Shown here piece by piece: positions 36,180 through 44,906 of a DNA stretch of 64,000 nt. Location: the NCBI GenBank assembly GCA_964385175.1, contig CAYLNL010000001.1, forward strand, positions 124,001 to 188,000, read 5' to 3'. Below the pieces are notes generated by a model that was not told the DNA's origin, did no database searches, and was given only the letters and a program-made list of their open reading frames with translations. Made by a program: the position numbers and the translations under genes. This DNA is from CAYLNL01 sp964385175 (GTDB lineage: Bacteria > Bacteroidota > Bacteroidia > Flavobacteriales > Flavobacteriaceae). The number at the start of each line of letters is the position of its first letter. Within the stretch, counting starts at the first letter, position 1.

Positions 36180-37988
36180 TTACTCCCCGTTCCCATTCAT
36201 CAATCGGCGCTCCAGCTCTGCCTGGAACTCTTCTATAACAGGTTTCACAGTGCTTTCTGGCAAATCTGCAATGCGAATGTACATGAGCCCGTCCACGGCA
36301 TTGTTGAACAACGGATCTACGTTAAACGCTATTACCTTGGCATTTTGTTTTATGTATTTTTTAATAAGCACCGGCAAGCGCAAATTACCGGTTTCCAACT
36401 CATCAATCAACTTATCAAACTTATTTAAATCGGCCTCCGTTTCATCAAAAATAAAATCCTTATCGGCATCTTTCAACTTCACCTTAAATTCTTTTTTAGG
36501 TTTTATGTATTGGGCTACGTAAGGGTCGTAATAGTTAGATTTCATAAACTCAATCATGAGCGATTTGGAGAAATTAGAAAATTGGTTGCTAATACTCACT
36601 CCCCCAATTAAGTATTTGTGTTGCGGGTAGCGCAGGGTGGTATGCACAATGCCTCTCCATAGCAAAAACAATGGCATGGGTTTTTGCTGGTATAGGGCAA
36701 TTACGAAAGCTCTTCCCATTTCTATAGATTCGCTCATCATTTTATACAATTCCGGCTCAAACCGAAACAAATCGTGCAGGTAAAAACCTTCTATGCCATA
36801 TTTGGGAAATATTTCTGCTCCCAAGCCCATGCGGTAGGCGCCTACAATAGTGTTAGCATCGCTATCCCAAAGGAATAGATGATGATAATACGCATCAAAA
36901 CGGTCTAAATCAATAGCCCGGTTAGTACCTTCACCCACCTCGCGAAAAGTAACCTCCCGCAACCGCCCTATTTCCCGTAAAATATGTGGAATCTGCTGCG
37001 CTTTTGCGAGAAAAACCTCGTAATTTTTACTTTGTAAAAGCCGTGCATTCTTTTTTCGCAACTGTTCTAACTCTTTATGAATGTATGAGGAATGGCCGGC
37101 TGTTACAATTTTTTCGGGAGATTTGGGAAGTTTAAGCGCGGTAGGCACTTTTTGCAAAATGCTTTCTTTGTTGTATATGTTAGAAAGCATATAGGTTTTT
37201 TTGCGAAGAAACTCAGTATAATCTGCCAGGGACTCATATTCCTGCTGGGTTTCTACCGAAATAGGTTTCCCAATGCGCACCTTAATAAGCCGGTTCTTCT
37301 GCGTGAGCAACTCTGACGGCAGTTTTGCCGTTTGCAGGGTTTCGCTCATAGAAGCTAACCAATAGAAAAGAGAACTATTTTTGGCATGAAAGTAAATAGG
37401 CACTACCGGCACCTGGGCTTTTTTTATTAGTTTCATAGCAGCTTCTTCCCAGGGTTTATCCACTATCCGGTTTCCTTCGCGGCGGTTAGATACCTCCCCG
37501 GCCGGGAAAATCCCAAGCGGATATCCTTCCTTTACGTGGCGAAAGGCTTGCATGAGCCCTGCTAAGCTGGATTGTATGTCTTTGCGGTCTTCGAAAGGAT
37601 TTACCGGGAATACATAAGGAGCGAGCGGGCGAATGCGGTGCAACAAAAAGTTGCCCACTATTTTATAATCAGGATGACGCTCCAACATCAACTTTAATAA
37701 TAAAATGCCATCTATTCCCCCCAGGGGGTGATTAGAGATGGTAATATAAGCCTCTTCTTTGGGCAATCGTTTTAAATCTTCTTCATGAATTTCATACTGC
37801 ACATTAAATTCGCCCATAATAGCGTTCAGAAAATCAAGCGATTCCAGGTGCTTATTGCGTTGGTAGATACGGTTGAGCGCACTTATACGGAGCGTTTTTA
37901 GTAATACCCACCCTATAAAAGTCCCTATAAAACCATACCTATTAACCTTTATCGCCTTCGCAACTTCTTTAGCCGTTACTAATGCCAT
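36180..37988 (-). CDS. Fused aminolipid acyltransferase (GlsF/OlsF type: PlsC-like plus GNAT-like)
   Basis: 602 residues. The N-terminal half (about 1-290) is a PlsC/GPAT-type acyltransferase with the NHPLGGIDG motif (H87...D93) and FPAGEVSNRR near 161. The C-terminal half (about 310-500) is the hemolysin-like GNAT N-acyltransferase with REVTFREVGEGTNRAIDLDRFD, the OlsB/GlsB signature. Fusions of this order make ornithine or glycine lipids in Bacteroidota (OlsF, GlsF): the C-terminal part N-acylates the amino acid and the N-terminal part adds the second acyl chain. Which amino acid is used cannot be read. A transcript from the -7 box at 38010 is likely. Confidence 0.85.
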   Translation of the reverse strand: MALVTAKEVAKAIKVNRYGFIGTFIGWVLLKTLRISALNRIYQRNKHLESLDFLNAIMGEFNVQYEIHEEDLKRLPKEEAYITISNHPLGGIDGILLLKLMLERHPDYKIVGNFLLHRIRPLAPYVFPVNPFEDRKDIQSSLAGLMQAFRHVKEGYPLGIFPAGEVSNRREGNRIVDKPWEEAAMKLIKKAQVPVVPIYFHAKNSSLFYWLASMSETLQTAKLPSELLTQKNRLIKVRIGKPISVETQQEYESLADYTEFLRKKTYMLSNIYNKESILQKVPTALKLPKSPEKIVTAGHSSYIHKELEQLRKKNARLLQSKNYEVFLAKAQQIPHILREIGRLREVTFREVGEGTNRAIDLDRFDAYYHHLFLWDSDANTIVGAYRMGLGAEIFPKYGIEGFYLHDLFRFEPELYKMMSESIEMGRAFVIALYQQKPMPLFLLWRGIVHTTLRYPQHKYLIGGVSISNQFSNFSKSLMIEFMKSNYYDPYVAQYIKPKKEFKVKLKDADKDFIFDETEADLNKFDKLIDELETGNLRLPVLIKKYIKQNAKVIAFNVDPLFNNAVDGLMYIRIADLPESTVKPVIEEFQAELERRLMNGNGE

Positions 37989-38009
37989 ACTTCTTTTTTA
38001 TACACTGGG

Positions 38010-38017
38010 CAAATATA
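38010..38017 (-). promoter_or_regulatory. -7 promoter element for the GlsF/OlsF-type gene
   Basis: The minus strand reads TATATTTG (exact TAnnTTTG) 21 nt before the ATG at 37988, in the 44-bp gap after the aspartate kinase stop. No -33 is evident. Confidence 0.5.
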
Positions 38018-38032
38018 CTAAAAACCAACCTG

Positions 38033-39283
38033 TTACCTAACCACTAACTGGGTAGTGTCTTGAAACACCTGTCGCAACAACACCTCTTTTCCCTTTTCAA
38101 AACGTTTCACCTCCTCTGCCGTGGCGTGGCGTAACGTGTAAAGCGATACGTTTTCATAACAATCTACCTTAAAGGTAGCCCGCAGGGAGGCTAACAAGGA
38201 GGGGAGCTGGTTGAATTTATTATCTATACACACATAAAAACTGATAGCTGAGTTTTGAATTACATCTACCTTCATGCGATATTGATGCAGCAACTTGAAC
38301 AAATTGCTTATATGCGCCTCTACAATAAATGAGAAGTCTAAGGATGAGAGAGACAACAATACCTGGTTTTTTTTAACAATAAAACAGGAGACAGAAGGTA
38401 TTATCTCTTGTCCTTTGCAAACCAGGGTGCCCCATTCCAGCGGGCGTAAAAACGATTTTACATGCAATGGTATTTCTTTACGCTGCAATGGCTGTATGGT
38501 TTTAGGGTGAATAACAGAAGCGCCGTAGAATGCTAATTCAATAGCTTCGCTATACGAAATTTGTCGGAGCAGTTGCACATTCTCAAAATAGCGTGGGTCG
38601 GCATTTAAAACCCCCGCCACATCTTTCCATATTGTTACGCTTTCTGCATCCAGGCAATAGCCGAAGATAGCTGCTGTATAATCAGAACCCTCCCTGCCTA
38701 AAGTAGTAGTAAAATAATTAGAATCGCTTCCTAAAAAACCCTGCGTAATATATAGAACCGAGCCTTGAAGATGGCTGTTAATCCGTTGTTGAGTAACCTC
38801 CCAATCTACCCCCGCATCCCGGTAATTAGAGTCGGTTTTTATAAAATTCCGCACATCTAGCCATGTATTTTCAATGCCACACTGCCTTAGGTAATGACTT
38901 ATAATGGTAGTGGAAATAAGTTCCCCGAAACTCACTGTCTGGTCATACACAAAATTATAATGAGGCGATTTATTTCGCTCTAAAAAACCCTCTAACTCCC
39001 TAAACCATTGGGCAACTTCCCTAAAAACCGGGTGCGTTTCATGGTCAAACAGGTCTAACAAAATCTCATTGTGGTATTTTTTTACCTCTTGCAGGCTACT
39101 TTGCAACTCTGCAGGCTCCTCAAAGTAATGTTTCAACACCACCTCCAGCGCATTCGTGGTTTTTCCCATAGCAGAAACTACCACTAATGTTTCCTTGTAG
39201 CCCACAGTTTCTAACACCCGAGTCAAATTGCGAACCCCTTCGGCATCTTTTACCGATGCCCCTCCAAATTTAAAAACCTTCAT
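38033..39283 (-). CDS. lysC: Aspartate kinase
   Basis: 416 residues, monofunctional. The kinase domain has KFGGASVKDAEGV at 4-16, LVVVSAMGKTTN, TTLGREGSDYTAA and the WKDVAGVLNADPR loop. The C-terminal ~120 residues form the ACT-type regulatory region (LLSLSSLDFSFIVEAHISNLFKLL), so feedback control by lysine or threonine is likely. It catalyses the first step to lysine/DAP, threonine and methionine. The start lies inside the end of the GNAT gene (14-bp overlap). The symbol is given by role; thrA-type fusion is excluded by length. Confidence 0.92.
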   Translation of the reverse strand: MKVFKFGGASVKDAEGVRNLTRVLETVGYKETLVVVSAMGKTTNALEVVLKHYFEEPAELQSSLQEVKKYHNEILLDLFDHETHPVFREVAQWFRELEGFLERNKSPHYNFVYDQTVSFGELISTTIISHYLRQCGIENTWLDVRNFIKTDSNYRDAGVDWEVTQQRINSHLQGSVLYITQGFLGSDSNYFTTTLGREGSDYTAAIFGYCLDAESVTIWKDVAGVLNADPRYFENVQLLRQISYSEAIELAFYGASVIHPKTIQPLQRKEIPLHVKSFLRPLEWGTLVCKGQEIIPSVSCFIVKKNQVLLSLSSLDFSFIVEAHISNLFKLLHQYRMKVDVIQNSAISFYVCIDNKFNQLPSLLASLRATFKVDCYENVSLYTLRHATAEEVKRFEKGKEVLLRQVFQDTTQLVVR

Positions 39284-39776
39284 CAGCCATATTTTTCATA
39301 TAATTTTTAATTCCCGCCTCGTCTAACTGTACCACGTCCCAATCGGTAAAAACACGAGCCCCGTTTTTCTCATAAAAAGCTATCGCCGGGATATTCCAGT
39401 TCAATACCGCCCACTCTATCCGCTTCACCCCTTTTTGAGCACCGTATCGTATCACTTCCCTGAAAAGAGCATTGCCAATACCCATTCCCCGTTTTTCCGT
39501 ACTCACAATTAAATCCTCCAAATGAACAGTTTCTCCCTTCCAGGTAGAATAACGAGGATAAAAGAGCGCCATTCCCTCTACCTGGCCATTCACCTCGGCT
39601 ACCAAACAGTGAAATAAAGGAAATTCGCCAAAACCGTCCCGTTCCAAATCGGCGATGCTTATTTCCACCGCATCTGGCTCCCGTTCAAAAACAGCCAGCT
39701 CGCATATAAGCTCCCGCACACGCGCCATATCGCTTTTTTCTGCGGCTCTAATAAGAATACCTCCTTTATTATCCAT
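39270..39776 (-). CDS. GNAT N-acetyltransferase (diamine acetyltransferase-like)
   Basis: About 168 residues starting MDNKGGILIRAAEKSDM. The GNAT acetyl-CoA loop is STEKRGMGIGNALF, with ALFYPRYSTWKGETVHLEDLIV before it and WAVLNWNIPAIAFYEKNGA after. This is the spermidine/spermine acetyltransferase-like (SSAT) branch, so polyamines or thialysine-like amines are plausible acceptors, by inference. A longer reading from 39848 adds a hydrophobic leader not seen in the family; 39776 is preferred. It is coupled to the aspartate kinase by a 14-bp overlap. Confidence 0.8.
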   Translation of the reverse strand: MDNKGGILIRAAEKSDMARVRELICELAVFEREPDAVEISIADLERDGFGEFPLFHCLVAEVNGQVEGMALFYPRYSTWKGETVHLEDLIVSTEKRGMGIGNALFREVIRYGAQKGVKRIEWAVLNWNIPAIAFYEKNGARVFTDWDVVQLDEAGIKNYMKNMADEGF

Positions 39777-40063
39777 AAAACACTCAGTTAAAAAGCTGGC
39801 AAATAATAGATGGTAAAATGCAAAAAACCTTGCTACCCCCCGAAGCAATCCACATGGTATAGTTGTTTTAGCTGGTAAAAATATAGTTTTTTTATCTTCT
39901 GGCAGATTCCCGATTTAATTTTTTATAACTTGCGCCCTCGGTATTTATGACAGATTATGGTTATTGGCTCAATATAAACTTTTCTACTCCTTGAACCTCA
40001 TTTTTCACCCGCTCTTTTCACCTCATTTCCTTTGGAAATGTATGCTAATTACCCCTTTTTTCC

Positions 40064-40957
40064 ATGAATAAAAGAACGCTTGCATTGCTCGCAGCTTTTG
40101 CGGCCACTGCTATTTTTGGCATCAACTACACCATAGCCAAAGATGTAATGCCCCTCTATATAAAACCATACGGGTTTATTTTGCTGCGGGTATCCGTAGC
40201 TACCGCCCTGTTCTGGGGTATAGGGCTGGCGTTTCCCCGAGAGAAAATAGCTCCTGCTGACTGGTGGAGAATTATAGCCTGTTCGTTTTTTGGAATGGTG
40301 CTCAATATGCTGGCATTTTTTAAAGGACTTAGCCTCACTACCCCTATAGACAGTTCTGTGATGATGACGGCAACCCCTATTTTGGTAGTAGTTTTATCGG
40401 CTTTGTGGATTAAAGAAAAAATCTCATGGCTCAAAATAGCGGGTATTGCAGCCGGCCTCACAGGCGCTCTTACCCTTATACTTTATGGTGGCGATTCGCC
40501 TCAAGATGCTGTAAATGCAGCCTGGGGCAATACACTCACCTTTATAAATGCTGCCGCCTATAGCTTTTACCTCATTATGGTGAAACCCCTAACCGCCAAA
40601 TACCAGCCTGTTACTCTTATGAAGTGGCTATTCCTCATCAGCATCGTTTTAAACCTACCATTCACCCTTTCCGAATTTATAGAAGTACAATGGGGGCAAC
40701 TCCCCCTGCCTGCCATTTTGCAGATCTTCTTTGTGGTAGTAGGCGCTACTTTTTTAGCGTACCTGTTAAATATTTATGCCCTGAAACGCCTTAAAGCCTC
40801 CACGCTGGGCGGCTTTATTTATCTGCAACCCCTCATAGCTACCTTGTATGCCGTTATGATGGGTAGTGATAGACTAAACGCCGTGAAAACTGGAGCGGGG
40901 CTTCTTATTTTTTTAGGTGTTTATTGGGTGAGCCGCCGACCCTTAGTGGAACGATGA
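40064..40957 (+). CDS. DMT-superfamily transporter (EamA)
   Basis: A 297-residue inner-membrane protein of ten hydrophobic helices arranged as two EamA repeats (about 5-140 and 150-290). Typical features are the first-helix AAFAATAIFGINYTIAKDVMP and the repeat ends PLIATLYAVMMG. Such carriers export amino acids or other metabolites; the substrate is unknown. The upstream 287-bp gap back to 39777 contains divergent regulatory DNA with no clear consensus box and no gene. Confidence 0.88.
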   Translation: MNKRTLALLAAFAATAIFGINYTIAKDVMPLYIKPYGFILLRVSVATALFWGIGLAFPREKIAPADWWRIIACSFFGMVLNMLAFFKGLSLTTPIDSSVMMTATPILVVVLSALWIKEKISWLKIAGIAAGLTGALTLILYGGDSPQDAVNAAWGNTLTFINAAAYSFYLIMVKPLTAKYQPVTLMKWLFLISIVLNLPFTLSEFIEVQWGQLPLPAILQIFFVVVGATFLAYLLNIYALKRLKASTLGGFIYLQPLIATLYAVMMGSDRLNAVKTGAGLLIFLGVYWVSRRPLVER

Positions 40958-40971
40958 TAGTACATTTTAAC

Positions 40972-40979
40972 TACTTTTG
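40972..40979 (+). promoter_or_regulatory. -7 promoter element for yicC-gmk
   Basis: TACTTTTG (exact TAnnTTTG), 21 nt before the ATG at 41001. An in-frame ATG at 40977 overlaps the box and is excluded. Confidence 0.6.
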
Positions 40980-41000
40980 CAACCCACAAATACCTTTTTT

Positions 41001-41858
41001 ATGATATATTCTATGACGGGCTATGGGAGGTATGTAGTGCAGCTTCCCAATAAGAAAATAACCGTAGAACTCAAATCTGTAAACAGCAAAACGTTGGATA
41101 TAAACGCCCGCATACCCTCACTCTACCGTGAGAAAGAACTGGAGTTGCGAAATTTTATCGCTACTGGGCTGGAACGCGGTAAGATAGATATGAACCTGTT
41201 TATAGAAATTACCGGCGAGGAAACTTCTACACAGATAAATCCTTTAATTATACGCCATTATATGAGTGAACTGAGAAATATAGTGGCAGGAGATGAGATG
41301 GAGCTTCTTAAAATGGCTATTCGTATGCCCGAGGCGCTAAAAGTAGATAGGGAAGCGATAGATGAGCGCGAATACCACTCTATACAACAAGCCTTACACG
41401 AAGCCATAGAACTGGTAAAAAACTATCGGTTAACGGAAGGCAAAGCGCTGGAGATAGATATTGCAAAGCGAGCGGAGGCTATTGGGGCTTTATTGAGAAA
41501 AGTTGACGTAATGGAGACAGACCGATTGCCTAAAGTGCGGGAGCGGTTGAGAAAAACCCTTGCCGAACTGGAAAAAGAGATAGATGAAAATCGCTTTGAA
41601 CAGGAACTTCTCTATTATATAGAGAAATATGATATTACAGAAGAAAAGGTGCGCCTGGCGAACCACCTCGAATATTTTAAAACTTCCCTGGCGAGCGAGG
41701 ACTCCAATGGCAAGAAATTGGGGTTTATATGCCAGGAAATAGGTAGGGAAATAAATACTATTGGTAGCAAAGCGTATGATGCGCCTTTGCAAAAACTAAG
41801 CGTGGAGATGAAAGACGAATTGGAGAAAATAAAAGAACAACTTTTAAACGTGCTGTAA
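41001..41858 (+). CDS. yicC: YicC family endoribonuclease-like protein
   Basis: 285 residues beginning MIYSMTGYGR, the hallmark of YicC. The N-terminal YicC_N domain (KKITVELKSVNSKTLDINARIP...REKELELRNFIATGLERGKIDM) and the C-terminal DUF1732 (DSNGKKLGFICQEIGREINTIGSKA) are complete. Homologues have been reported as RNases affecting sRNA decay; that role is transferred from the family. It overlaps the gmk start (TAATG), and the yicC-gmk pair is conserved. Confidence 0.92.
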   Translation: MIYSMTGYGRYVVQLPNKKITVELKSVNSKTLDINARIPSLYREKELELRNFIATGLERGKIDMNLFIEITGEETSTQINPLIIRHYMSELRNIVAGDEMELLKMAIRMPEALKVDREAIDEREYHSIQQALHEAIELVKNYRLTEGKALEIDIAKRAEAIGALLRKVDVMETDRLPKVRERLRKTLAELEKEIDENRFEQELLYYIEKYDITEEKVRLANHLEYFKTSLASEDSNGKKLGFICQEIGREINTIGSKAYDAPLQKLSVEMKDELEKIKEQLLNVL

Positions 41859-42430
41859 TGAAGGGCGGGAAACTTATTGTGGTAGCAGCGCCTTCGGGGA
41901 GCGGCAAAACCACCTTGGTGCACCACCTGCTGGAACAACCGGAACTGAACCTGAGTTTTTCTGTATCGGCTACCTCCCGCAAGAAACGGCCTAATGAAAC
42001 AGAGGGCAAAGATTATTATTTTCTCTCGGTAGAAGATTTTATGGATAAGGTGAAAAACCAGGAGTTTTTAGAATATGAACAGGTATATCCCCATGTTTTT
42101 TATGGCACACTGAGGAGTGAGGTGCAACGCCTCTGGGCTGCCGGCAAGCATGTTATTTTTGATGTAGATGTTTGGGGAGGGTTAACCATTAAAAAACAAT
42201 TCCCCGGGCGCACCCTGGCGCTCTTTGTGCAGCCACCCGACCTGAAAGCGCTGGAAGAACGCCTGCGGGGCCGGAAAACGGAAACAGAAGCCGAAATTAC
42301 CATGCGGCTCGCCAAAGCTACTCAAGAACTCGCCCTGGCGCCTAAGTTTGATGCCATTATTGTAAACTCCCGTTTAGAAAATGCTAAGGCAGAAGCCTAT
42401 AAGGTAGTGCACCGCTTTATAAATGGCTGA
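41858..42430 (+). CDS. gmk: Guanylate kinase
   Basis: 190 residues converting GMP to GDP. The P-loop is APSGSGKTT at about 11-19. The GMP-binding motif SVSATSRKKRPNETEGKDYYFLS, YGTLRSEVQ and the FDVDVWGGLTIKKQFP region are all present. The length is normal for bacterial Gmk. It starts on the last base of the yicC stop. Confidence 0.95.
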   Translation: MKGGKLIVVAAPSGSGKTTLVHHLLEQPELNLSFSVSATSRKKRPNETEGKDYYFLSVEDFMDKVKNQEFLEYEQVYPHVFYGTLRSEVQRLWAAGKHVIFDVDVWGGLTIKKQFPGRTLALFVQPPDLKALEERLRGRKTETEAEITMRLAKATQELALAPKFDAIIVNSRLENAKAEAYKVVHRFING

Positions 42431-42449
42431 TTTTTCTTAGGGAAAGATT

Positions 42450-42887
42450 TCATTTTAGGAACAAACGCCCCCTTTTGTAGTCTATTACCGCCTGCGCCCG
42501 CTTTAAAATATCTGCTCCAATAATGCCATGCACGGGCGGCGCATGGTGCTGCTCCAGTGCCCAGTTTACGTGCGATAAATCAAACAAAATTACACTCAAC
42601 CGTTCTCGTTTCCATGCCCCCATTTCCATGCAGTTCTTCCTGGCTATCTTTGTTTCCATTTGCACGGCGCCTGCTCCCGAGGCTTTGGCATCTGATTCTT
42701 CGCTGGTAAGATTAAAATCTGCGGCGCAAGCAAACCCCACACAGGTATTAGAGGCGCCGGTATCTAAGATAAATCTTCCCTCCACCCCGTTTAAAAGAGC
42801 CATTACCTCTAAGTGGCGGGTTTTGGTGAGTAATAATGATATTTCTGTATAACCTTTTTCTAAAAGAAGACTTCGTAAATTTTTCAC
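42450..42887 (-). CDS. Retropepsin-like aspartic protease
   Basis: About 145 residues, single-domain clan AA protease. The catalytic motif is ILDTGASNTCV near residue 41; the C-terminal HGIIGADIL matches the psi-loop ILG-type motif. It probably works as a homodimer like retropepsins. No signal peptide is seen, so it is cytosolic. The start is taken as a GTG at 42887 (MKNLRSLLLEKGYTEI), 16 nt below a -7 box; a TTG at 42905 would lie within that box. Substrate unknown. Confidence 0.8.
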   Translation of the reverse strand: MKNLRSLLLEKGYTEISLLLTKTRHLEVMALLNGVEGRFILDTGASNTCVGFACAADFNLTSEESDAKASGAGAVQMETKIARKNCMEMGAWKRERLSVILFDLSHVNWALEQHHAPPVHGIIGADILKRAQAVIDYKRGRLFLK

Positions 42888-42902
42888 AAGCGTTGTTTTC
42901 CA

Positions 42903-42910
42903 CAAATATA
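42903..42910 (-). promoter_or_regulatory. -7 promoter element for the retropepsin-like gene
   Basis: The minus strand reads TATATTTG, 15 nt before the GTG at 42887. Only 11 bp separate it from the tatD -7 box, so the two divergent promoters overlap. Confidence 0.55.
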
Positions 42911-42921
42911 CTTCATTGCCC

Positions 42922-42929
42922 TATTTTTG
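42922..42929 (+). promoter_or_regulatory. -7 promoter element for tatD
   Basis: TATTTTTG (exact) only 4 nt before the ATG at 42934, so the transcript would be nearly leaderless. An in-frame ATG at 42916 lies upstream of the box and is excluded. Confidence 0.55.
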
Positions 42930-42933
42930 CTCT

Positions 42934-43701
42934 ATGATTCTCACAGATACCCATACACACCTCTATAGCGACGCTTTTGATGCCGACAGGCGGGAAATGA
43001 TGCAGCGCGCACTGGCTGCGGGCGTGAGCCGTTTTTTTATTCCCGCCATAGATTCGTCCTGCGCCCAGGGCATGTTCCAGTTAGAAAGAGACTATCCGGA
43101 GAACATCTTTCTCATGATGGGTTTGCACCCTACCCACGTGAAAGAAAATTACCGCGAAGAGCTATTGTTTGTGGAAAATATGCTCAACCAACGGCCATTT
43201 TACGCCGTAGGCGAAACGGGTATAGATTTGTACTGGGACACTACTTTTTTAAAGGAACAACAAGAGGCTTTTGCATTTCAGATTCAGTTAGCGAAACGAC
43301 ACCGGCTACCGGTAGTAATTCATTGCCGGGAAGCTTTTGACGTTATTTTTGAGGTGCTGGAATCGGAAAAAGGAGAGTTGTTGCGCGGTATTTTTCACTG
43401 CTTTACAGGAACACTGCAACAGGCGCAGCGCGCCATTTCATATAATATGAAGCTGGGAATAGGAGGGGTGGTAACCTTTAAAAACGGGAAAATAGATCAA
43501 TTTTTGCACCAAATAGACCTTACCCACATAGTGCTGGAAACAGACGCCCCCTACTTAGCGCCAGCGCCACACAGGGGCGGGAGGAATGAGAGCGCCTACC
43601 TTCGCCACATTTTAGAAAAAGTGGCGGCGCTTTACCAAAAAACGCCAGAAGAGATCGCTGCACTCACCACTCAAAACGCCGTGTCGGTTTTTGGGGTGTA
43701 A
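42934..43701 (+). CDS. tatD: TatD family metal-dependent deoxyribonuclease
   Basis: 255 residues of the TatD branch of amidohydrolase-like TIM barrels. Metal ligands sit in DTHTHLYSD (5-13), GETGIDLYWD, VIHCREAFD, GIFHCFTG and LETDAPYLAP. The length matches. These enzymes are 3'-5' exonucleases used in DNA repair and turnover. It converges with the HEAT-like gene, with a 38-bp overlap of the coding ends. Confidence 0.92.
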   Translation: MILTDTHTHLYSDAFDADRREMMQRALAAGVSRFFIPAIDSSCAQGMFQLERDYPENIFLMMGLHPTHVKENYREELLFVENMLNQRPFYAVGETGIDLYWDTTFLKEQQEAFAFQIQLAKRHRLPVVIHCREAFDVIFEVLESEKGELLRGIFHCFTGTLQQAQRAISYNMKLGIGGVVTFKNGKIDQFLHQIDLTHIVLETDAPYLAPAPHRGGRNESAYLRHILEKVAALYQKTPEEIAALTTQNAVSVFGV

Positions 43702-44209
43702 TAAACTGTTTTATGACCTTTTTCGCGCGCGCCCGCATACCCGCAGAGGGGCGCTCCAGCGCTTTTTTTATAGCCCATTCAACTTCGGGTATTATTTCAG
43801 GGTGTTCTGCAGCGAGTTTCCCAAGTACCGTCATAGAAAAACAGCGTACAGCGATGGCTTCTTTGGTATTAGAAAGATATTCCATGCAGCGTTCCAGTAT
43901 TTTTGCATGAAACTCCTGCGGTATGTTCACAAATTGAAGTATTCGCACAATATTTCTCCTCACCGCTACGTGAGTGCCGGTATCATCTAACCGATTTATG
44001 AGCAAGTGAAGTTTTTTTTCTGCCAATGCAGGATGTCGATCCGTTACCAGGCTAAGCGGGTAAGCGCTTCGCTGCACTACCCGGTATTCCCCGTGAAGAA
44101 ATATATCAAGTAGCTGGCTAAATCGTTCTTCCCTATTACCTACCCAGTGGGCTATATGCAGCGCCTGCTTTCGCGAATGCTCTTTGAGAATTTCTGCCTT
44201 CAGGTCCAT
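43664..44209 (-). CDS. HEAT-like helical-repeat protein, function unknown
   Basis: 181 residues, all helical, with HEAT-like units of paired helices. Examples are FSQLLDIFLHGEYRVVQRSAYPLSLV, LINRLDDTGTHVAVRRNIVRILQF and EYLSNTKEAIAVRCFSMTVLGKLA. The last ends in RARAKKVIKQF. No signal or membrane segment, so it is likely a cytosolic binding protein. It begins 15 bp after the DinB gene stop and its last 38 bp overlap tatD on the other strand, an uncommonly long convergent overlap. Confidence 0.72.
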   Translation of the reverse strand: MDLKAEILKEHSRKQALHIAHWVGNREERFSQLLDIFLHGEYRVVQRSAYPLSLVTDRHPALAEKKLHLLINRLDDTGTHVAVRRNIVRILQFVNIPQEFHAKILERCMEYLSNTKEAIAVRCFSMTVLGKLAAEHPEIIPEVEWAIKKALERPSAGMRARAKKVIKQFITPQKPTRRFEW

Positions 44210-44224
44210 CCCAATAAACCCAGC

Positions 44225-44722
44225 TTACATTTGCTCATCGGCGGTAGGACCATATATTCTCGGTAGAGGAACATCTAACAGGCGCAGGTACACTCCTAAC
44301 TGCCCCCTGTGATGATACCAGTGGTTATAAGAAAAAGACCGCAATACTGCTATTTTAGGCAGTGTAAGATAAATAATATCCCCCATTCGCATCGTCCAGT
44401 TTTCCATAAAGCGGGCATCCGGTGCATTTTTCAAAGAAGCCATCGCCTTTTGCACATTTTCGTTTAAGATACCCAATAACTCCTCTGTAGAAGCAGCCAC
44501 CGTGGGTTTATAATCCATTGTAGCAAAATCCAACTCGTCCTGGTCTAAAGTAATCGAATTCCACCCGGGAATTTCTGCTATATGGGTAGCTAATCTTCCC
44601 AGCGACATAGATTTTTCGTGAGGTTTCCAACTTGCTTTATTTAGGGGAACCCGCTCTAATAGTCTCATGGTTGATGCTGCTTCCATCTCCAGTTCAGCGA
44701 TAAAAGATTCGTTAATGGCCAT
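44225..44722 (-). CDS. DinB family protein
   Basis: 165 residues forming a four-helix DinB bundle. The probable metal histidines are H47 in LATHIAEI and the pair in NHWYHHRGQLGVYLRLL, the best-conserved DinB motif. DinB proteins are metal-binding and often act as thiol-dependent transferases; none of this is shown here. It is divergent from the membrane protein gene, with a perfect -7 box upstream. It heads a short transcript with the HEAT-like gene. Confidence 0.85.
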   Translation of the reverse strand: MAINESFIAELEMEAASTMRLLERVPLNKASWKPHEKSMSLGRLATHIAEIPGWNSITLDQDELDFATMDYKPTVAASTEELLGILNENVQKAMASLKNAPDARFMENWTMRMGDIIYLTLPKIAVLRSFSYNHWYHHRGQLGVYLRLLDVPLPRIYGPTADEQM

Positions 44723-44753
44723 AATGTTAGATTGATTAGGTTACTAATAAATG

Positions 44754-44761
44754 CAAAAATA
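44754..44761 (-). promoter_or_regulatory. -7 promoter element for the DinB gene
   Basis: The minus strand reads TATTTTTG (exact) 31 nt before the ATG at 44722. Confidence 0.55.
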
Positions 44762-44876
44762 AAACATATAGAGGTATGATTTTGATTTTTATCCCCTCAA
44801 AATGGTTGTTTATAAACCGGCACTCTGTTTATTTTCATTTTATAGTTAGATAGATAGAAACGGCGAAAAAAATAAG

Positions 44877-44884
44877 TATCTTTG
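44877..44884 (+). promoter_or_regulatory. -7 promoter element for the membrane protein gene
   Basis: TATCTTTG (exact TAnnTTTG) 22 nt before the ATG at 44907. It is divergent from the DinB promoter. Confidence 0.55.
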
Positions 44885-44906
44885 TTTTAACTAATATACA
44901 AAAGCT

